Below, in pieces: positions 9,497 through 17,608 of a DNA stretch of 64,000 bases; positions within the stretch are counted from its first letter, which is position 1; each line of letters begins with the position of its first letter. The position numbers and the translations under genes were made by a program. Below the pieces are notes generated by a model. It was not told where the DNA came from. It did not search any database and was given only the letters and a program-made list of their open reading frames with translations. Source of the stretch: SAR86 cluster bacterium (lineage in GTDB: Bacteria; Pseudomonadota; Gammaproteobacteria; Magnimaribacterales; D2472); NCBI GenBank assembly GCA_023703615.1, contig CP097971.1, positions 584,315 to 648,314 of the forward strand. The letters are read 5' to 3'.

Positions 9497-10564
9497 TTTT
9501 TCACAGCCAGTTTTATCTAATACACATAAAAGCTCTTTTATACTTTCTTTGTTTAATTTCTTTGCTTCATTCTTGATCCAAGAAAGGCATTTTGCTTGGT
9601 AAGGAAAAGTCTTTTGTTTCCAATTTATATTATTTAGCTTTAACTCAAAAGTATCTTCACCAGATTTAATTGCAGTATCGTTAGCATAAAGATATGGCAC
9701 ATATATATTTCCTATTTCTTTAAGCAAGGGCTTTATGTGATTTAAATTTGAAACATCAATCCATCCTTCATTATTGTTATTAAAATAATTTGGTTTTGAT
9801 GATAACTTATTTCCTAGCAAAGAATTTGCATTCATTTGATCATGCCAACCAGACAAATCTTCCATCAATTCAATCCATGCGACAGCTCTCATTGATATTT
9901 TATGTGCTATCTTTCTTGAGGTAGGATCAAAGTTAATTAATTGTGTTAATTGTCCATATATAGCAAAGTCACATGAAGAAGGTCTACTACCTAAAATGAA
10001 TGGTGAATGTAATAGACAACCATCTAATATTCTAAGAAAGTCTTGATAATTATTTTCTATAAATTCTGCAGTATATTTATTAGATCCAACTACCCAAAGT
10101 CTATTAGTTTGTTTATCTGAAATGAAATCTGATATAGTTTTCTTTATTTTTTCGTTAGTTGTTACTCCATGTAAGAGTGTTAATTTATTTTTTGCATTAT
10201 TAATATCTTCATCAAATGCCCATCTAAAATGGAACATAAATTTAGTTAGCCATTCATCAGCATAATCTTCTATAAGATAATTTACTAAAGCTAGTGTTGG
10301 ATTGTTTGGTATAACAGATTTATTTGGATATTTTTGTTCTATTTCTCTTATTATAGGAGTGGAATCTGTTATGGGGTCTGAATCTTCATCTAAAATTACT
10401 GTAGGTAATAGAATAGGTGAGGGTACAGATTTATTAATGAGTTTTAAATTAGATTTAACGTCACCCCAAGTGACGTTGTAAGGTACATTTTTATATCTTA
10501 AATAACTAAGTATTTTACGTGTATAAGGCGAGGCAGGATTACCAAAAACTTTAATGGGCTGCAT
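9485..10564 (-). CDS. glutathione S-transferase-like protein with extended C-terminal domain
   Basis: A 359-residue protein. Residues 1-80 are a thioredoxin-fold GST N-terminal domain: IKVFGNPASPYTRKILSYLR, a cis-Pro-like LLPTVIL and DSTPIIREIE, the gamma-glutamyl-contacting Asp-Ser/Thr position. An all-alpha GST C-terminal domain follows to about 240. The remaining 120 residues, unusual for the fold, include KQKTFPYQAKCLSWI and a final CVLDKTGCEKLF. It is the last gene of the 11-gene minus-strand operon; its start overlaps the stop of the preceding gene by one base. Glutathione conjugation or isomerisation is likely, with unknown substrate. The C-terminal extension suggests a divergent subfamily. 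Confidence 0.75.
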   Translation of the reverse strand: MQPIKVFGNPASPYTRKILSYLRYKNVPYNVTWGDVKSNLKLINKSVPSPILLPTVILDEDSDPITDSTPIIREIEQKYPNKSVIPNNPTLALVNYLIEDYADEWLTKFMFHFRWAFDEDINNAKNKLTLLHGVTTNEKIKKTISDFISDKQTNRLWVVGSNKYTAEFIENNYQDFLRILDGCLLHSPFILGSRPSSCDFAIYGQLTQLINFDPTSRKIAHKISMRAVAWIELMEDLSGWHDQMNANSLLGNKLSSKPNYFNNNNEGWIDVSNLNHIKPLLKEIGNIYVPYLYANDTAIKSGEDTFELKLNNINWKQKTFPYQAKCLSWIKNEAKKLNKESIKELLCVLDKTGCEKLFN

Positions 10565-11175
10565 TACTTTGTATTGATTGCTACTTGAAATGCAGGCCGT
10601 TCTTTTATTCTTTTTACATAAGACTGAATATTTGGCATTTCATCAGATACACATCCTAAATCAGATAGTTTAGTACAACAATGCCCTGTCATAAACTCAA
10701 CGCCAGAAAAGCTCCCTATTAAATAATCTTTACCATTTAATGCTTCTTCTATGGCCATCAAGGATTTTGATGCAAGTCTTTTAGCCTGACCAAGGACCAC
10801 ATCATCTCTTCTGTCTGGTGGCAATAAGAGAGTATGCACAACTATTGTATTCATAGGTTGTGCGATCATACCTTCACAAAAATGAAACCACTGAAGATAG
10901 TAAGGATATTCAGAGGAGTTAACAGATGGTTTTAAGCCACCATTTTTATGTTTTTCTAATATGTAATCAATTATAGCGCCAGATTCATATATGCTTATAC
11001 CATCATCTTCTAATACTGGAATTCTTCCAAGTGGATGTCTTTTTCTATGTTCATCTGATTTAAGATCTTCAGGATGGAACTTCATTATATTTAATTCATA
11101 CGGTAATTCTAATTCTTCTAACAACCATAGAATTCTTTCAGCTCTTGAGTGCGGTGCAAAGTGTAGTTTTAACAT
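10564..11175 (-). CDS. glutathione S-transferase
   Basis: A 203-residue canonical GST. The N-terminal thioredoxin-like domain carries LKLHFAPHSRAERILWLLEELELPYEL (Ser as candidate catalytic residue, position 9), HPLGRIPVLEDDG with the cis-Pro, and ESGAIIDYILEKH, where Glu-Ser binds the glutathione gamma-glutamyl group. The helical C-terminal domain ends with the N-capping-like LSDLGCVSDEMPNIQSYVKRIKERPAF. Length and motifs match cytosolic bacterial GSTs. It overlaps both neighbours by one base, so the three GST genes of this operon end are translationally coupled. The substrate is unknown; the upstream haloalkane-dehalogenase-like gene suggests electrophilic or halogenated compounds. Confidence 0.85.
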   Translation of the reverse strand: MLKLHFAPHSRAERILWLLEELELPYELNIMKFHPEDLKSDEHRKRHPLGRIPVLEDDGISIYESGAIIDYILEKHKNGGLKPSVNSSEYPYYLQWFHFCEGMIAQPMNTIVVHTLLLPPDRRDDVVLGQAKRLASKSLMAIEEALNGKDYLIGSFSGVEFMTGHCCTKLSDLGCVSDEMPNIQSYVKRIKERPAFQVAINTK

Positions 11176-11858
11176 TATTTTTTTACCATTTTTTCAGCTT
11201 CTTTAGCAAATTCTTTTGCTTTATCTGCATCTTTTAATAAATTTTCAACATCAACAGGAACTTTAATTCCTTTTTTCATACCAGGTTGATCATACATTTC
11301 ATTTTTCCATCTCTCTAAATTAATAAGACCATCCGTGGTAACACCAGACCAATTATGTGTCCTGACCCAACACCAATTAGCTATATCTGCTATTGAATAA
11401 TCATCAGCAAGCCATTGATTTTTCTCTAATCTTTTATCAAGAACTTCAAATAACCTTCTAGTTTCGTTTTGATATCTGTCTATAGCAGCATTAATTTTTT
11501 CAGGAAAATATCTAAAAAATACATTAGCCTGACCCATCATTGGACCTATTCCTCCCATTTGAAACATTAACCATTGAATAACTTTTGATTTTTCATGAGT
11601 ATCAGTAGGCATGAGTTTATTTGTTTTTTCTGCTAAGTAAATCATTATTGCACCAGATTCAAAAATAGATAAATCATCATTAGATATATCAACTATTGCA
11701 GGTATTCTTCCATTTGGACTTATTTTTAAAAAATCAGGTTTATGTTGATCCCCATCTCTAAGATTTACTAAAATTGCATTATATTCAATTTCTAATGCCT
11801 CTAAAGTGCATGATACTTTATGACCATTCGGAGTAGGCGCTGTATATAGATCTATCAC
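11175..11858 (-). CDS. YfcG/YghU-like (nu-class type) glutathione S-transferase
   Basis: A 227-residue protein. [26 protein letters not shown] has the TPNG.K block seen in the YfcG/YghU (nu-class) enzymes, where Thr/Asn of TPN contact glutathione disulfide. NGRIPAIVD carries the cis-Pro and [13 protein letters not shown] the Glu-Ser pair. The C-terminal domain contains [17 protein letters not shown], the conserved GST N-cap motif region. YfcG-type enzymes have disulfide-bond reductase activity with glutathione. A Lys-rich tail ends the protein. It lies 3 nt after the dehalogenase-like gene. The subfamily call rests on the TPNG motif and overall length. Confidence 0.82.
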   Translation of the reverse strand: MIDLYTAPTPNGHKVSCTLEALEIEYNAILVNLRDGDQHKPDFLKISPNGRIPAIVDISNDDLSIFESGAIMIYLAEKTNKLMPTDTHEKSKVIQWLMFQMGGIGPMMGQANVFFRYFPEKINAAIDRYQNETRRLFEVLDKRLEKNQWLADDYSIADIANWCWVRTHNWSGVTTDGLINLERWKNEMYDQPGMKKGIKVPVDVENLLKDADKAKEFAKEAEKMVKK

Positions 11859-11861
11859 TAT

Positions 11862-12920
11862 TTAATTATATATAAAATCAATTAAAACATTCGATAATTT
11901 TTCTGGTTTAGTCCATTGAAAAAAATGTCCGCCACCAATGGTTTTATTAAATATAACATTTGGTGCCATTTCACGAATGTCATTTTCCATATTATTTGTT
12001 ACAGGATCATTACCAGCAAAAACTGCTAGAAATGGAATATTTGATTGTTTGAAAAAATCTCTTGCTTTACCAACAGCCTCCAAGGATTGATCTGGAATCA
12101 TAGGGACATGGGAGGGCATTGCTCTTGGACCCATTTTATATTCAGGGGAAGGAAAAGGCGATTCAAAAGCTTTTACAAGTTTTGATGAGAAAGGAGAGAA
12201 TTTACCTAAGCCAATTATATGAAATATGTAATCAAGGAATGTAATAAAAGGATTTCTTTTTTCCATCATTGATGATGAAAGAAAACCTGACGGAAGATTT
12301 TTTGCATCCCATGTATATTTTTGCCAATACATAAATTTAAGTGCTGGATGCCCACCTTTATCCATCTTTTTGACTTCTTTCATCATAGAAAACAAAGATA
12401 ATCTTTTATTACTTGTTCTGAATGATATAACTTCATCAATTACACTTTGTGAGGTATTTGGAAAGTAGGGTAAACCCGTATTACCCATAGATATTTTTAT
12501 AAACTTTTCAGAATTATCAGCAATCATTCTTAAACCTATTAAGCCACCCCAATCTTGGCCAAAAAAAATTAAATTTTTAAGATCATTTTTTCTTAACCAT
12601 TGATTCATCCAATCAACCTGATTTTGGTAAGAGTAATCATCTCTCGACGCAGGTTTATCAGATTTTCCATATCCAACTAAGTCTGGCGCGATGACTCTTA
12701 TGCCAGCTTTATTTAATATTGGTATCATTTTGATGTATAGGTAACTCCATACTGGTTGGCCATGCATTGCTAGCAAAATTGGTCCATTTGATGGACCTAC
12801 GTCAATATGATGAATTCTTATTTCACTTCCATCTTTTGCAATAATATTTGTATATATTGGTTTGAATGAATATTCTTTAATATTTTTAAAATACTTATCT
12901 GGAGTTCTTAGTATTTTCAT
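11862..12920 (-). CDS. haloalkane dehalogenase-like alpha/beta hydrolase (HLD-I type)
   Basis: A 352-residue alpha/beta hydrolase. HGQPVWSYLY at 53-62 is the oxyanion-hole block that reads HGEPTWSYLY in DhlA-type dehalogenases; Glu is replaced by Gln here. The nucleophile elbow is GQDWGG (Asp123, Trp124), almost at DhlA numbering, with the Trp next to the nucleophile that stabilises the halide. The catalytic His is in GGGHFFQW near the C terminus. PDLVGYGKSDKP is conserved. The cap region is longer than usual. It probably hydrolyses C-halogen bonds or an epoxide in the cytoplasm. The start overlaps the previous gene by 4 nt. Dehalogenase activity is family inference; related epoxide hydrolases share the fold. 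Confidence 0.8.
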   Translation of the reverse strand: MKILRTPDKYFKNIKEYSFKPIYTNIIAKDGSEIRIHHIDVGPSNGPILLAMHGQPVWSYLYIKMIPILNKAGIRVIAPDLVGYGKSDKPASRDDYSYQNQVDWMNQWLRKNDLKNLIFFGQDWGGLIGLRMIADNSEKFIKISMGNTGLPYFPNTSQSVIDEVISFRTSNKRLSLFSMMKEVKKMDKGGHPALKFMYWQKYTWDAKNLPSGFLSSSMMEKRNPFITFLDYIFHIIGLGKFSPFSSKLVKAFESPFPSPEYKMGPRAMPSHVPMIPDQSLEAVGKARDFFKQSNIPFLAVFAGNDPVTNNMENDIREMAPNVIFNKTIGGGHFFQWTKPEKLSNVLIDFIYN

Positions 12921-13564
12921 TTAAAGTCTGTAATAACATTATCAGATATCAATTCTGAAATTAAACTTTCGAACGGTTCATCTTGTCCAAAGTAGTATTT
13001 TTCTTTATAAACATTTAATGGAACACCGTGATGGCCAGCTTTTTTTTGATCTTTTTCGTTTATTTTAATTTCCTCAATAAGTTGATTTTCATTATTTTTT
13101 ATCGTTTCTCTAACTTCATCTAAATCTTCTCCAAAATCTGCAAAAAGCGGTTTAAGAAGGTCGTCATTATTCCAATTTTTTACACTCCATATTAATGTAG
13201 AAAGTTCAAATGCAAACTCAATGCCTTTACCTCTGTTAGTCATTAATTGTCCCATATGACAGACTTCAAAAATATATGGTTGATCTTTAGATATCTTACC
13301 TGTTAGAACATTTTGTCTAATAGGATCTGGTTTGATTGGCATATTTAGTGGCATATCTAATTTTTTAGCTTTCTTTTTAAAGTCCTTTATAAAAGGTATG
13401 AAAAAAAAGATATTTTTATTTTTAAACCACTCAGGCATTCTTATTGCAAGTGGATAAACTATTTTGAAATTTATATTAATTTGATGATCATTTTTAAGTT
13501 TCAACATTCGAGGAAGAATAAGATACGAATAAGGACTTCTATATGAAAAGTAAAAATCAATCAT
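12917..13564 (-). CDS. DsbA-family protein related to 2-hydroxychromene-2-carboxylate isomerase / kappa GST
   Basis: A 215-residue protein starting MIDFYFSYRSPYSYLILPRML, the S-x-Y/W-S-Y-L block of the NahD/kappa-GST branch of the DsbA fold, in which Ser replaces the CxxC of oxidoreductases. A Gly-Val-Pro cis-proline motif is present (HHGVPLNVYKEKYYFGQDEPF, about 183-203). Relatives isomerise 2-hydroxychromene-2-carboxylate in naphthalene breakdown using glutathione, or act as GSTs. It overlaps the upstream DJ-1-like gene by 8 nt and the dehalogenase-like gene by 4 nt. Reaction here is unknown; a role in aromatic side-product isomerisation is inference. Confidence 0.75.
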   Translation of the reverse strand: MIDFYFSYRSPYSYLILPRMLKLKNDHQININFKIVYPLAIRMPEWFKNKNIFFFIPFIKDFKKKAKKLDMPLNMPIKPDPIRQNVLTGKISKDQPYIFEVCHMGQLMTNRGKGIEFAFELSTLIWSVKNWNNDDLLKPLFADFGEDLDEVRETIKNNENQLIEEIKINEKDQKKAGHHGVPLNVYKEKYYFGQDEPFESLISELISDNVITDFK

Positions 13565-14402
13565 TGTTTGATAAAATTTTAACTATTTCATATATAGTTT
13601 CATGACCTGAATTTTGATTCTGGCCTGTTACAAATTTCTTTTCGTCATCTACTACAGTCATTGATGCAAATATATCAATTCTTTTAGTTTGAGCCATAAA
13701 TATAGCTCCAGCTTTTTTTAGTTCCTCCTCGGGATGTTGAGGAGTGAATGATATACCAAGTTGGTTTAGCTGTTTGTCCGTTACTCCAGTCATTTTTCGT
13801 CCTGATATCAGTAGATTACCATCTTTATCTTTTGCATTTATAAGACCTAATACACCATGACAAATTGCACCTATGATTGTTTTGTCATAGTAAGCTTCTG
13901 AAATTTTTGTAGCTAACAATTCTGAAAACCCTAAATCATAAGCAGCTCCCCAACCACCACTTAAGAAAACAACATCATAGTCTGTAAAATCTAAATCATT
14001 TATTGATAAAGAATTTTTAAGTTTATTCATTAATTTTTTATCTTTTTCAAATTTTTTATCCTCTGGAGCTTTAATAAACCACGGAACTGGCTCTATAGGA
14101 ATAAATCCCCCATTGATTGATGCAATATCAATACTCATATTGGTTTTAAGCAAATCAAAGTAGGGTATAGATAATTCAGATAAAAACAAACCAGTTGGTT
14201 TCCCATTTGTTTCACCAGGTTTGTTTAAAGTTCCATGATTAGTTGCAATTATTAAAGCTTTTTTATTTTCAAAGTTTGGCACATCAAAGTCATATGTAAA
14301 TTTGGGATGTAGACCTGCAGTAGTTAGTATATGAGGCAATGCAATAATAGAAATTATTATAAGTATCAATAAAGTTAAAGTAATTTTAAATGTCATGCTC
14401 AT
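13557..14402 (-). CDS. membrane-anchored DJ-1/PfpI family protein
   Basis: A 281-residue protein with an N-terminal hydrophobic anchor (about 5-23) followed by a class I glutamine-amidotransferase-like fold. DVVFLSGGWGAAYDL (143-157) and GAICHGVLGL (178-187) give the nucleophile elbow with Cys181 followed by His. TGQNQNSGHETI near the C terminus is typical of HchA-like members. Relatives are glyoxalase III/deglycases, chaperones or proteases. The N-terminal anchor puts the domain probably in the periplasm, which is uncommon. Two ATGs (codons 1 and 3) are possible starts. The gene is 22 nt after the sulfatase, the widest gap of this operon. Confidence 0.75.
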   Translation of the reverse strand: MSMTFKITLTLLILIIISIIALPHILTTAGLHPKFTYDFDVPNFENKKALIIATNHGTLNKPGETNGKPTGLFLSELSIPYFDLLKTNMSIDIASINGGFIPIEPVPWFIKAPEDKKFEKDKKLMNKLKNSLSINDLDFTDYDVVFLSGGWGAAYDLGFSELLATKISEAYYDKTIIGAICHGVLGLINAKDKDGNLLISGRKMTGVTDKQLNQLGISFTPQHPEEELKKAGAIFMAQTKRIDIFASMTVVDDEKKFVTGQNQNSGHETIYEIVKILSNND

Positions 14403-14424
14403 AGTATGTTTCTTTGTTACTAGT

Positions 14425-16074
14425 TTAATTTATCCAATAATTAACTTCATCACCTTCAACATATTTATCAGTTGATACTTTATCAATTAATACGGGAGTT
14501 GCAATTGATGGCGGCCATATTGGTTCAATCTGTTGACTTATATGCTCATTTAAAAGCATGTTTAATAATTGTTTTACTTCAAGTTCATTTTCAATAAGAT
14601 TAACGGCTTCATAAGGATCAGTATCTAGATTGAATAAATATTGTTTTTTTGGAATTTGTGATCTAATCAATTTCCAATTTTTATGAATAATTGCCTGATA
14701 ACTTTGATCTTTCCAATATAAAGTTTCATGAGGTTCAAGATCTGAATTATTATCTATATATGGCAATAAGTTAACACCGTCATAAATTACATCTTTTGGT
14801 GGATTGATGTTAGCAGCACCCAATATAGTATGAAATATATCAACATGATGTATTCGTTTATCATATACAGATCCAGGCTTGATTTTATCAGGCCATTTAG
14901 CCAAAAATGGTATGTGAATACCACCGTCAAAGAATGTAAGTTTCCAACCTCTATATGGTTTATTTATATCTTTTAAACCAATATATCCTGCACCACCATT
15001 ATCAGATGTAAAAATTATCAATGTATTATCTGATAATCCATTTTTTTCTAGAGCTTCTATTACCTTACCTACACCTCTATCTAATGCAGTAATCATTCCT
15101 GAATAAACCTCTAGTGTATGATCGCCCATATGAGAATGTTTTTCATAATCGCTTCTTAGAGCTTGAAGGGGGTTGTGCGGTGCCCAATGACTTAAATATA
15201 AAAAAAACGGTCTGTCTTTGTTGTTATTGATAACTTTTACAGCTTCTTCAGTGTAATAATCAGTTAAATAACCATTTGGTTTAAATTCATCAGAATCATT
15301 AAAGTTTGAACCATAATATGTAGAAGCCCAAATCATATCCTCTACGGGGTGATCTTTTTTTGCGTTAACAACGTCAGGATGATCTTTTGGTAAATATAAA
15401 CCTGAAGTCATCAACAGGCTATCATCAAAACCTTGATCGTTAGGTTTTTTTCCATCAACAAAAGCACCTAAATGCCATTTACCTATATGTGCTGTGTAAT
15501 AACCATTTTGTTGAAGTAATTCAGCAATAGTAATTTCTTCACTTGGCATACCTGCAACAAACAAACCAACCTGATCCCAATCTACATTATCTAATGTTAA
15601 AGGTGGAAGAGACTTATCATAATTTCTATTACCAATAATATTAAGCAATCTTGTAGCTGTTTTAGGATACGGGGTAAAGTCAAATCCAAATCTGGTAGAG
15701 TATCTTCCAGTCAAAATTGCTGCTCTTGAAGGCGAACATGCTGCACTCGCTGCATAACCATTATTAAAAGCAATCCCTGTTTTTGCAATACTATCAATAT
15801 GAGGTGTCATTAGTGTTCCATCAGCAGCTCCACCACCATAAAATGATATATCATTAAAACCCAAATCATCTGCCAATATTAAAATAATATTTGGTTTTGA
15901 TTTATCGATATCTATATTATCAGGAATGTCCCATTCAATATTGATATTCTCATTAACAGAGTTTATTTGATTGTTAATAAAAGATATTAAATTAATGGCA
16001 ATGGGTGCCCTAAAATAGTTTATCAAAGATAGCAGAAGGATTATTGGTATAAGTATTAAGATAACTTTTTTCAT
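14425..16074 (-). CDS. sulfatase (formylglycine type), exported or membrane-anchored
   Basis: A 549-residue member of the alkaline-phosphatase-like sulfatase family. Residues 5-20 are a hydrophobic signal or anchor. LADDLGFNDISFYG (67-80) supplies the paired Asp metal ligands. AACSPSRAAILTGRYSTR holds the modified cysteine Cys113 in the C-x-P-S-R context for conversion to formylglycine. GKWHLG and TSDNGG, further metal and sulfate site motifs, are also present. It hydrolyses sulfate esters in the periplasm; the substrate is unknown but the context (acyl-CoA synthetase, dehalogenase, GSTs) suggests a small lipophilic or aromatic sulfate rather than a polysaccharide. It overlaps the previous gene by 4 nt. 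No formylglycine-generating enzyme gene is in the window. Confidence 0.9.
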   Translation of the reverse strand: MKKVILILIPIILLLSLINYFRAPIAINLISFINNQINSVNENINIEWDIPDNIDIDKSKPNIILILADDLGFNDISFYGGGAADGTLMTPHIDSIAKTGIAFNNGYAASAACSPSRAAILTGRYSTRFGFDFTPYPKTATRLLNIIGNRNYDKSLPPLTLDNVDWDQVGLFVAGMPSEEITIAELLQQNGYYTAHIGKWHLGAFVDGKKPNDQGFDDSLLMTSGLYLPKDHPDVVNAKKDHPVEDMIWASTYYGSNFNDSDEFKPNGYLTDYYTEEAVKVINNNKDRPFFLYLSHWAPHNPLQALRSDYEKHSHMGDHTLEVYSGMITALDRGVGKVIEALEKNGLSDNTLIIFTSDNGGAGYIGLKDINKPYRGWKLTFFDGGIHIPFLAKWPDKIKPGSVYDKRIHHVDIFHTILGAANINPPKDVIYDGVNLLPYIDNNSDLEPHETLYWKDQSYQAIIHKNWKLIRSQIPKKQYLFNLDTDPYEAVNLIENELEVKQLLNMLLNEHISQQIEPIWPPSIATPVLIDKVSTDKYVEGDEVNYWIN

Positions 16075-16547
16075 AGAGACTTAGCTCTTTTTCTTATAGA
16101 CAATAAAAACATAATAATACTATATCCAAGAAAATATATATTAGTAATCCCACCAGGTGGTCTGGATATATAATATTCTGGTGTGAGAGGGTGTAGATAA
16201 GTAGTTATAAGTCTAAATACATAATCTAAAAAAATAATAATCCATAGAAATGGTATTAAACTTTTATATCTAATAAAAATTATCATACAAAAAATTAGTA
16301 ATAATACTTGAACTCCACCCCATAGTGAGCTGTACATATGAATTACAACATTAGGATCAAGCCCATTAGTTTCATTAAAAATTTTGATTGTAGCAATATC
16401 ATTCACTCCAGAATCATTTTTTAAGAAGTGAACGAAACTTCTAAAAGTATAAACAAAGAGAATTGGTATTAAACCGTAAAAAGCAATTTTAGAACCTAGG
16501 TAGTTATTATTTGCTGTTTTAGGAAAAATAGTTGTTAATATTTTCAT
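16071..16547 (-). CDS. four-helix inner-membrane protein, unknown
   Basis: A 158-residue hydrophobic protein with about four predicted membrane segments (near 22-40, 72-90, 94-112 and 135-152). I recognise no family. NGLDPNVVIHMYSSLWGG and RPPGGITNIYF are polar loops that may be conserved. The start ATG overlaps the stop of the metallo-hydrolase gene by 4 nt and its stop overlaps the sulfatase start by 4 nt, so the three are tightly coupled. It could be a transporter accessory or quinone-linked membrane anchor, but nothing in the sequence decides this. Confidence 0.6.
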   Translation of the reverse strand: MKILTTIFPKTANNNYLGSKIAFYGLIPILFVYTFRSFVHFLKNDSGVNDIATIKIFNETNGLDPNVVIHMYSSLWGGVQVLLLIFCMIIFIRYKSLIPFLWIIIFLDYVFRLITTYLHPLTPEYYISRPPGGITNIYFLGYSIIMFLLSIRKRAKSL

Positions 16548-17605
16548 TCGCCAAAATGAGAAATAATAATTTCATCTGTGTTTACAGGAAGTGTAACCAT
16601 AGTACCATCAATTGAAGGTGTGAAGTTTGGAAATATATCATCAACACCTCTGTAAAAAATACTTTCCATAATATTATTTCTAGGAGCTGGAAGAGCATGA
16701 TATGTAATTAGGTGCCCAACATTAGCCTTTTTTGCAGATTCAGCAGCTTCTATTGCTGTAGCATGATAATCCTGAACATCAAAAAGAATTTTTGATAGAT
16801 TTGTATTTCCAGTAGCTCTAATTGTTTTTTCTAATGTATTAAGAAGAGGGATTGACATAACTTCATGAATTAATACATCAGCATCTTTCGATTTGTTTAT
16901 TAGATTCTCACTGTAAATAGTATCGCCACTAATAACTATTGATCGACCTTTGTAATCAAATCTAATACCGTATGCTGGTTCTACAGGTGAATGTTGAACT
17001 TCAAATGCTGAAATTTTAAGATCATTTGTGTTTACAAATGTAGGTGTTTCTAAACTAATAGTATTAGCAATGTAACCAGCATTACTTATTGGTGTTACAT
17101 CATCACCATGATGTGAATTTCTGAATATATAATCTTGAGAATAAGTTAATTCAAAACCATCTGTTACAGACTTTACTCCCTCAGGACCATGAACCAATAA
17201 CTTACCATCTCTCCCATTAACCCATCCTTGTAAATGAAAATCTGCAAGGTCTGAGATATGATCAGAATGTAAGTGGGTAAAAATTATAGCTTTTACATTA
17301 GTCCATGGAATACCATAACTATTAACATTATTAAACGATCCATCGCCTGTATCAACAATATAAATATCATCTCCTGCCTCAACTAATACACATGTTTGAG
17401 CTCTATTTGGAGATGGAACAGGTGACCTAGAGCCACAAACTATCGCCCTAAGAGTATCATCTTCGTCAAGAAATTGGTCTGGCACTAAATTAATAATAGC
17501 TCTCTCTAACAACCTATCCTGAACATAGTAAGAGTTGTTAACAAGATAAAATCCAATAGATACAACTATTAATAATATTAAAATTAATATTTTTAAAAAC
17601 TTCAT
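16544..17605 (-). CDS. metallo-beta-lactamase-fold hydrolase (RNase Z / AtsA-like), membrane-anchored
   Basis: A 353-residue protein with an N-terminal anchor (about 4-22) and an MBL fold. TCVLVEAGDDIYIVDTG starts the fold and FTHLHSDHISDL gives the zinc ligands His111, His113, Asp115 and His116. VLIHEVM and the SGDT block supply later ligands, and ITYHALPAP the last His. This pattern matches the RNase Z-like branch that includes the MBL-type arylsulfatase AtsA of Pseudoalteromonas, so a second, metal-dependent sulfatase or an esterase/lactonase is plausible. It is likely periplasmic. It lies 3 nt after the acyl-CoA synthetase gene. Confidence 0.8.
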   Translation of the reverse strand: MKFLKILILILLIVVSIGFYLVNNSYYVQDRLLERAIINLVPDQFLDEDDTLRAIVCGSRSPVPSPNRAQTCVLVEAGDDIYIVDTGDGSFNNVNSYGIPWTNVKAIIFTHLHSDHISDLADFHLQGWVNGRDGKLLVHGPEGVKSVTDGFELTYSQDYIFRNSHHGDDVTPISNAGYIANTISLETPTFVNTNDLKISAFEVQHSPVEPAYGIRFDYKGRSIVISGDTIYSENLINKSKDADVLIHEVMSIPLLNTLEKTIRATGNTNLSKILFDVQDYHATAIEAAESAKKANVGHLITYHALPAPRNNIMESIFYRGVDDIFPNFTPSIDGTMVTLPVNTDEIIISHFGE

Positions 17606-17608
17606 TTA

